A stretch of 9,671 bases of DNA, from NCBI GenBank assembly GCA_937922175.1, contig CAKZUU010000257.1:1-9671 (forward strand), read 5' to 3'. The notes under the pieces are model-generated. The model was given only the letters and a program-made list of their open reading frames with translations. It did no database searches and was not told the DNA's origin. Positions 5,778 to 9,671 of this stretch are shown in pieces. The stretch comes from an uncultured Gemmataceae bacterium (GTDB lineage Bacteria; Planctomycetota; Planctomycetia; Gemmatales; Gemmataceae). Made by a program: the position numbers and the translations under genes. Each line of letters opens with the position of its first letter. Within the stretch, counting starts at the first letter, position 1.

Positions 5778-7304
5778 ATGGCCACGCAAGGATGCGATGG
5801 GCGATGGATCAACCTAGGCTCTGTCATCGTCGCGCTGGTGTTGGCCCGACCGTTCGCCGGGGGCTGGAACGACGGTAGCCGACTGGCCACGATCGAGGCC
5901 CTCGTCGATCATGGTACCTTGGCCATCGATCACTCCATTTTCGTTCAGGTCCCGCCCAACCGCTCACCATATCCAAGCGATCGGCCCGACCTCGTCGCAA
6001 CGGGTACTTTGGATAAGCTGCGGATCGACGGCCAATATTTCTCCGACAAGGCACCCGTTCCTGCGATTCTCCTCGCCGCGGTCTATGCCGGAATTCAATC
6101 CCTCACGGGGTTGACCGCGGCGGAATGGCCAGCCGGCTTTTGCTACTTGCTGAACTTCCTCGGCGGTGGCATCCCCTTTGCTTTGGCCCTCTTGGCCCTT
6201 CACGCCCTGGCCCGAGACCTTTTACCCAGCCGGCGGACGTTATGGCTCATCACCGCCAGTTTCGTCTTCGCGACGGTGGCCCCGGCTTATGCTCGACATC
6301 ACAATGGCCACATCCTGATGTTGGCCGTCTCTTCCGCGATCGTTTGCTCCCTTCAGCGAATCCATCTTTCGCAGGCCGCCCGGCAGCCGACCGCGCCGCT
6401 TCCCCTGCGGCAGTGGTTCCTCGTCGGCACTTGGGCAGGATTCGGTTATACGGTCGATCTCGCCGTCGGTCCTGCCCTTTTCCTGGCCGTTGGGGCGTGG
6501 TGCTTTTGGCTCGGAGGCCGGCTCAGGTCGGTCCGACCGATCGTGGGTTATGTTGTTGCGTCGGCTCCCTGGCTCCTGGCCCATCACTCCATCGTCTGGA
6601 GTTTCGCCCATACTCTGGGCCCCCCCGCCGCCCATCCCGAGTACCTGGCGTGGCCGGGAAGTCCCTTTTCTCCCGAAAACATGACGGGCTTGTGGCACGA
6701 TCGGGGAGTCGGTCGCTCGATAATGTACGCAGGCGACCTGCTCTTTGGCCTGCGTGGCTTTGTTTGGTACAACCTCCCGATCGTTCTCGCCGGATGGGGC
6801 CTGCTCTCTATCTGGCGAACCAACGTCGGTTTGCGCCCCCTCGTCCTCGCTCATCTGAGTTGGTGTGGTCTGGCTTACGCAGCGTATGCCCTTACCTCAA
6901 CCAACTATTCCGGTCAATGTCTGACCATTCGCTGGTTCGTGCCGATGCTCGCTCCAATGTTTTGGTTCCTGATTCTCACGCTCCGGCTGCATCCTTGTCG
7001 GAAACATGACTTAATGGTGCTGACGGCCTTCGGGTTCGTACCGACGATCGTGGGAGTCTGGAACGGACCTTGGGAGCGGTTCCCTCTGGCGGTTCTCTGG
7101 TTGACCGTTCCCTCCGCGGGGGTCGTCTGGTTCTTCGTTGGGTGGCATCGCCGAAAAGAGAAGACGCAGAGGCGACGAAAACTCGGGCCGCTGCTTCAAT
7201 TTTTCGGTCTTCAGGCGAATAATACTTCGTGTTGCCCGTCATTGGCGGCAGGAGGTGGAACATGGCCCAGCTCAAGCGAGTGGTCGAACCTTTCGGCGAA
7301 GTGA
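5778..7304 (+). CDS. Large polytopic membrane protein, GT-C glycosyltransferase-like
   Basis: A 508-residue integral membrane protein with about 11-13 hydrophobic spans (for example 11-27, 93-109, 122-145, 155-172, 230-247, 253-270, 330-346, 354-371, 387-404, 411-427 and 436-455) and a basic C-terminal tail from about 457. After the first span comes a long hydrophilic loop (about 28-92) with WNDGSR (30-35), an acidic HG/D region, and YFSDKAPVPAILL (87-99). An Asp in the first outer loop and a Lys-x-Pro motif before the second span recall GT-C enzymes such as ArnT/PMT, where a comparable loop carries an EKPP-type motif. This is an analogy, not a firm family match. If correct, it would transfer a sugar from a polyprenyl-phosphate carrier outside the cytoplasm. 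The start is set by GAGGG at 5766-5770. The last 14 codons overlap the VWA gene, and the tail there looks like read-through with no clear fold. Confidence 0.85.
   Translation: MATQGCDGRWINLGSVIVALVLARPFAGGWNDGSRLATIEALVDHGTLAIDHSIFVQVPPNRSPYPSDRPDLVATGTLDKLRIDGQYFSDKAPVPAILLAAVYAGIQSLTGLTAAEWPAGFCYLLNFLGGGIPFALALLALHALARDLLPSRRTLWLITASFVFATVAPAYARHHNGHILMLAVSSAIVCSLQRIHLSQAARQPTAPLPLRQWFLVGTWAGFGYTVDLAVGPALFLAVGAWCFWLGGRLRSVRPIVGYVVASAPWLLAHHSIVWSFAHTLGPPAAHPEYLAWPGSPFSPENMTGLWHDRGVGRSIMYAGDLLFGLRGFVWYNLPIVLAGWGLLSIWRTNVGLRPLVLAHLSWCGLAYAAYALTSTNYSGQCLTIRWFVPMLAPMFWFLILTLRLHPCRKHDLMVLTAFGFVPTIVGVWNGPWERFPLAVLWLTVPSAGVVWFFVGWHRRKEKTQRRRKLGPLLQFFGLQANNTSCCPSLAAGGGTWPSSSEWSNLSAK
7250..7256 (+). 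promoter_or_regulatory. Strong ribosome binding site of the VWA gene
   Basis: AGGAGGT, a perfect Shine-Dalgarno match and the best in the window, ends 5 nt before the ATG at 7262. It lies inside the 3' end of the preceding membrane-protein gene. It rejects the in-frame GTG at 7229 as the start and suggests strong, independent initiation of this gene. Confidence 0.85.
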
Positions 7305-8383
7305 ACGTGTATCCATCCGGGGCGATGACGCACGTTGTTGCCACCATCTTGATGGAGCCCAACAAGGAAGGAACGCAAACCGGGATCGCATTAGACGGAT
7401 CAGGCTCGATGAGCCAATGGTATGGCGTTCCGAGTGGCGGGGTACTCTCGTCCATCTTCGGCACGAAGTCGGCACAAAACATCATTACGCCGGTGGCCCA
7501 GAAGATCTGCGCGTATCTGGCCCGTCGGATCGATGCGGACGGCGGCACAACCGTCATTTACTGGGCCGTCGGACAAGCCGGGGGACAGATCGAGGTCGTC
7601 GGCGATCTGACGGCCGAGCAGGCCGAGCGCCATTACTTTGGTCCACCGAGGCAATTCGGCAACGGCACGCAACTGTTGCCGGCGGTTCGCTACTTTGTCG
7701 AGCGCTTCCGCGACGCTCCGTTCGGCTTCTACGTTTTTGTCACCGATGGCGAAATCCATGACCTGGAAGACGTGAAAAACTATTCTCGACAGTTGGCTCG
7801 GGACATCGCTGCCCGACGACGCCGACCCGTCAAGTTTGTCCTCATTGGTGTCGGCGAAAACGTGAATGAAAGTCAGATGGAAGAACTCGACGATCTCGAT
7901 ACCGGTACCTCGATCGACCTGTGGGATCACAAATTGGCGGCGGAATTGACCCGTTTGGAACAGATCTTTGCTGAGGTCGTTGATGAAAATGCGCGGGTCG
8001 CTGATCGGGGAAAGATCCTGGATCCGCAAGGCCGCGTCGTCAAGGACTATTCCGATACGGGCCTACCGGCCAAACTGGAATTTCGTGTCCCGGCAGGGAC
8101 GCCGTATTTCACGCTCGAGGTCGAGGGCAATCGCATCCATCAAGGGCTTTCCGACACGACTGCGGTGCCGCCCTCGGAGATCGTGACCACTCGTCGCTCA
8201 TCGAGTGCGGGATCGTCCTCGTCGCCCGTCGAAGAACTGGAGGAAGTTCTTCCCATGGAGCCGGTGGACGTGGATGCCGGCGACGTTCGCAAGAAGGCCG
8301 AGCAACGAGATGACGATTGGCTCGGTTTCGACTTGAAATTCGAACCGGGGCGCGAACCCCCCGGCCTGGACGTCAACAAATAA
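7262..8383 (+). CDS. von Willebrand factor A (VWA) domain protein
   Basis: A 373-residue protein, apparently cytoplasmic: no signal peptide or membrane span is seen. The VWA domain covers about residues 23-230 and has a complete metal-ion-dependent adhesion site: DGSGS (45-49), T136 in FGNGTQLLPA, and D162 in FVTDGE (159-164). IALDGSGSM, the paired acidic residues after TDGE, and the LIGVGENV...ELDDLDTGTSIDLWD stretch suggest the TerF/TerY-like intracellular branch; I hold this subgroup loosely. A second region (about 240-310) with PAKLEFRVPAGTPYFTLEV looks beta-rich. It is followed by a Ser-rich linker (about 319-330), an acidic stretch, and a short conserved-looking end DDDWLGFDLKFEP. Such proteins usually act as metal-dependent protein-binding scaffolds. 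It overlaps the upstream membrane gene by 43 bp and converges with thiSG. No ter genes or AAA/MoxR partner are seen here. Confidence 0.9.
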   Translation: MAQLKRVVEPFGEVNVYPSGAMTHVVATILMEPNKEGTQTGIALDGSGSMSQWYGVPSGGVLSSIFGTKSAQNIITPVAQKICAYLARRIDADGGTTVIYWAVGQAGGQIEVVGDLTAEQAERHYFGPPRQFGNGTQLLPAVRYFVERFRDAPFGFYVFVTDGEIHDLEDVKNYSRQLARDIAARRRRPVKFVLIGVGENVNESQMEELDDLDTGTSIDLWDHKLAAELTRLEQIFAEVVDENARVADRGKILDPQGRVVKDYSDTGLPAKLEFRVPAGTPYFTLEVEGNRIHQGLSDTTAVPPSEIVTTRRSSSAGSSSSPVEELEEVLPMEPVDVDAGDVRKKAEQRDDDWLGFDLKFEPGREPPGLDVNK

Positions 8384-8395
8384 GCAGGTCAGAAA

Positions 8396-8410
8396 GGCGA
8401 CGGCCTCGCC
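8396..8410 (-). terminator. Weak hairpin terminator between convergent genes
   Basis: GGCGA (8396-8400) and TCGCC (8406-8410) form a 5-bp stem with a 5-nt loop in the 39-bp gap between the VWA and thiSG stops. Read on the - strand it is followed by TTTCT, so it may end the thiSG transcript. The stem is short and there is no T-run on the + side. Confidence 0.3.
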
Positions 8411-8422
8411 AGCGATGGAAAT

Positions 8423-9463
8423 TCATCGCGGCCGACTTGGAGCGATTTGCCCCTCCATCGGGCTGCTGGCGGAGGCGTAGAGTTTCTTGGGGATTCGGCC
8501 GGCGAGGTAAGCCCATCGGCCGGCTTCACAAGCGTAGCGCATCGCCCAGGCCATGCGGACGGGATCCTGAGCCTGAGCGATGGCAGTATTGAGCAAAACA
8601 CCGTCGCAGCCTAATTCCATGGCGACCGAAACATCGCTGGCGGTCCCGACACCCGCGTCAACGATGACCGGATAGTCCGGATCGCCGTCCTTGAGATATT
8701 CGAGGATGATGCGGATGTTGTTAGCGTTGAGGATGCCCTGCCCGCTGCCGATGGGGCTTCCCGCTGGCATGACGCTGACGGCTCCCGCCTGCTTCAGCTT
8801 GCGCGCCAAGATGGGATCATCGGAAGTGTAGACCAATACGTCAAAGCCCTCGTTGACGAGCACTTCCGTCGCCTTCAAGGTATCGATCGGATCCGGCAGC
8901 AAGGTCTTTCGGTCACCCAGGCACTCCAGCTTGACCCAATTCGCTCCGGGATTGCCCAACTGAGTGAGGAGCTCACGTGCCAAGCGGGCATGACGGATGG
9001 CGTCTTCCGCACTGAAGCAACCGGCCGTGTTCGGCAAGATTGTGTATCGTCCAAGATCGAGATAGTCGAGCAGGTTGCGCCCTTGGGCGTCGACGAGGCG
9101 TTCGCGGCGAACGGCGACGGTCGTGACTTCGCAACCACTGGCCGCTAGGCATTCCCGCATCAGGTCGTAAGAGGCGTATTTGCCAGTCCCCGTAAACAAG
9201 CGGGAGCGGAAGGTGAATCGGCCGACCTTCAGAGGCGGGTCTTCCGGCGGGGTGCCGTCCGCACCGCCTCCAACCAAGGTCACGATCTCGACGCGGTCGC
9301 CCTCACGGAGCATTTGCGACGAGTGTTGATCGGCGGGGACCACCTGTTGGTTCACTTCGACAGCAACGGGCCGACGCGACCAACCCAACTGCTCCAGCAG
9401 CGAGGCAACAGTAGCAGGCGAGTCGAGCTGGCGCAACTCGCCGTTGACAGTGATCGTAGGCAT
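8423..9463 (-). CDS. thiSG: ThiS-ThiG fusion: sulfur carrier / thiazole synthase
   Basis: A 346-residue cytoplasmic protein joining two thiamine-thiazole factors. ThiS (1-67) starts MPTITVNGE and has a ubiquitin-like sequence with VEVNQQVVP and DRVEIVTLVGGG. ThiG (about 78-335) builds the thiazole phosphate from deoxyxylulose-5-phosphate, dehydroglycine or glycine imine, and ThiS-thiocarboxylate sulfur. Its motifs are FTGTGKY (90-96), PNTAGC (144-149), NWVKLE (175-180) with the expected Schiff-base K178, MPAGSPIGSGQGI (232-244), VDAGVGTASDV (268-278) and LLNTAIAQAQDP (290-301). The joint is a short Pro/Gly/acidic linker (68-77) with no stop, frameshift or in-frame ATG/GTG/TTG start between the domains. 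In stand-alone ThiS the Gly-Gly is the C terminus and is adenylated then thiolated; here it is internal. An upstream in-frame start at 9535 would add 24 residues of non-ThiS sequence overlapping the preceding gene, so the ATG at 9463 is preferred. It follows the upstream gene by 22 bp. Confidence 0.95.
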   Translation of the reverse strand: MPTITVNGELRQLDSPATVASLLEQLGWSRRPVAVEVNQQVVPADQHSSQMLREGDRVEIVTLVGGGADGTPPEDPPLKVGRFTFRSRLFTGTGKYASYDLMRECLAASGCEVTTVAVRRERLVDAQGRNLLDYLDLGRYTILPNTAGCFSAEDAIRHARLARELLTQLGNPGANWVKLECLGDRKTLLPDPIDTLKATEVLVNEGFDVLVYTSDDPILARKLKQAGAVSVMPAGSPIGSGQGILNANNIRIILEYLKDGDPDYPVIVDAGVGTASDVSVAMELGCDGVLLNTAIAQAQDPVRMAWAMRYACEAGRWAYLAGRIPKKLYASASSPMEGQIAPSRPR

Positions 9464-9485
9464 GGGAGCAAGCCCCGAGGCGGCA

Positions 9486-9671
9486 TCAGTGGGCGGCGGC
9501 GGCCACCTCCACCTCGTTCTTCGTCGGGATCGCATCCGTCGGGATTCGCATGGCGTAGAACGACCGCCAGACGAAATACAACCCGACCACCAACAGGGTC
9601 AAGCCGACGTAGGGTGTCAAATCGCGACCGCCGGACTGTTGGGCGGCGCCCTTCATGTTGACGGCAATTTC
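9486..9671 (-). CDS. Membrane protein, C-terminal part (partial at window edge)
   Basis: On the - strand a frame is open from the window edge to a TGA at 9488-9486, giving 61 residues. It contains one clear membrane span (YVGLTLLVVGLYFVWRSFYA, about 21-40), a basic residue inside its end, and a hydrophilic tail ending EVEVAAAAH. The stop lies 22 bp before the thiSG start, as expected for an operon partner. An ATG at residue 6 (plus-strand 9654-9656) could make it a complete 56-residue protein, but no ribosome site precedes it, so a longer gene running off the window is more likely. Not identified. Confidence 0.6.
   Translation of the reverse strand, partial: EIAVNMKGAAQQSGGRDLTPYVGLTLLVVGLYFVWRSFYAMRIPTDAIPTKNEVEVAAAAH

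Noticed and set aside
4647..5789. A 380-codon open frame on the - strand opposite the dehydratase
   Set aside because: It is rich in His, Arg and Pro, has no recognisable domain, and is antisense to a strongly conserved enzyme; long shadow frames are common at this GC content.
6125..7009. A 294-codon + strand frame inside the membrane-protein gene
   Set aside because: Arg/Ser/Pro-rich translation with no membrane pattern; the overlapping frame gives a clear multi-span protein.
9464..9535. 24-residue N-terminal extension of ThiSG
   Set aside because: Overlaps the end of the upstream membrane gene; MPTITVNGE is a standard ThiS beginning.
1..9671. Mobile element, CRISPR, toxin-antitoxin or defence system
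   Set aside because: No transposase, integrase, direct-repeat array, or toxin, nuclease or ATPase domains were found in any frame.

Overview
The window is a GC-rich bacterial chromosome segment carrying mostly housekeeping genes. Several traits together suggest a planctomycete, possibly of the Pirellulales/Thermoguttaceae type: a TatC with a long insert in its first periplasmic loop, a fused CobA-HemD, a fused ThiS-ThiG, and a large membrane protein of a type I associate with that phylum. This placement is inference from family knowledge; no rRNA or other phylogenetic marker is present.

Layout. Positions 1-3820 on the + strand look like one operon-like run: a possible tail of an upstream gene (1-141), a family 2 glycosyltransferase (122-1042), tatC (1121-2203) and a bifunctional uroporphyrinogen-III methyltransferase/synthase (2231-3820). 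Their products act in glycan or lipid glycosylation, Tat export of folded proteins, and tetrapyrrole (siroheme/cobalamin) synthesis; nothing shows they share one pathway. A 61-residue, two-helix membrane protein lies on the - strand at 3734-3919. Its 3' end overlaps the 3' end of cobA-hemD tail-to-tail by 87 bp in exact codon register.

The stretch 3920-4178 has no gene and separates the - strand small gene from a second + strand run. It holds two -10-like boxes that form an 8-bp inverted repeat (ATTGTAAC / GTTACAAT), compatible with divergent promoters. The second run is a UxaA/GarD-family altronate/galactarate-type dehydratase (4179-5741), a 508-residue polytopic membrane protein with GT-C-like features (5778-7304) and a von Willebrand factor A protein (7262-8383). 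Spacing is 36 bp, then a 43-bp overlap, so cotranscription is likely.

The right end is on the - strand and converges on the VWA gene. It holds the C-terminal part of an unidentified single-span membrane protein (9486 to the window edge), followed 22 bp later by a ThiS-ThiG fusion (8423-9463) of thiamine thiazole synthesis. A short hairpin lies in the 39-bp convergent gap.

I saw no mobile element, CRISPR array, tRNA, rRNA or defence cluster. No clearly new multi-gene system stands out. The points most worth a second look are the ThiS-ThiG fusion with an internal GlyGlyGly, the in-register antisense overlap at the end of hemD, the TatC loop insert, and the pairing of a GT-C-like membrane protein with a VWA protein.
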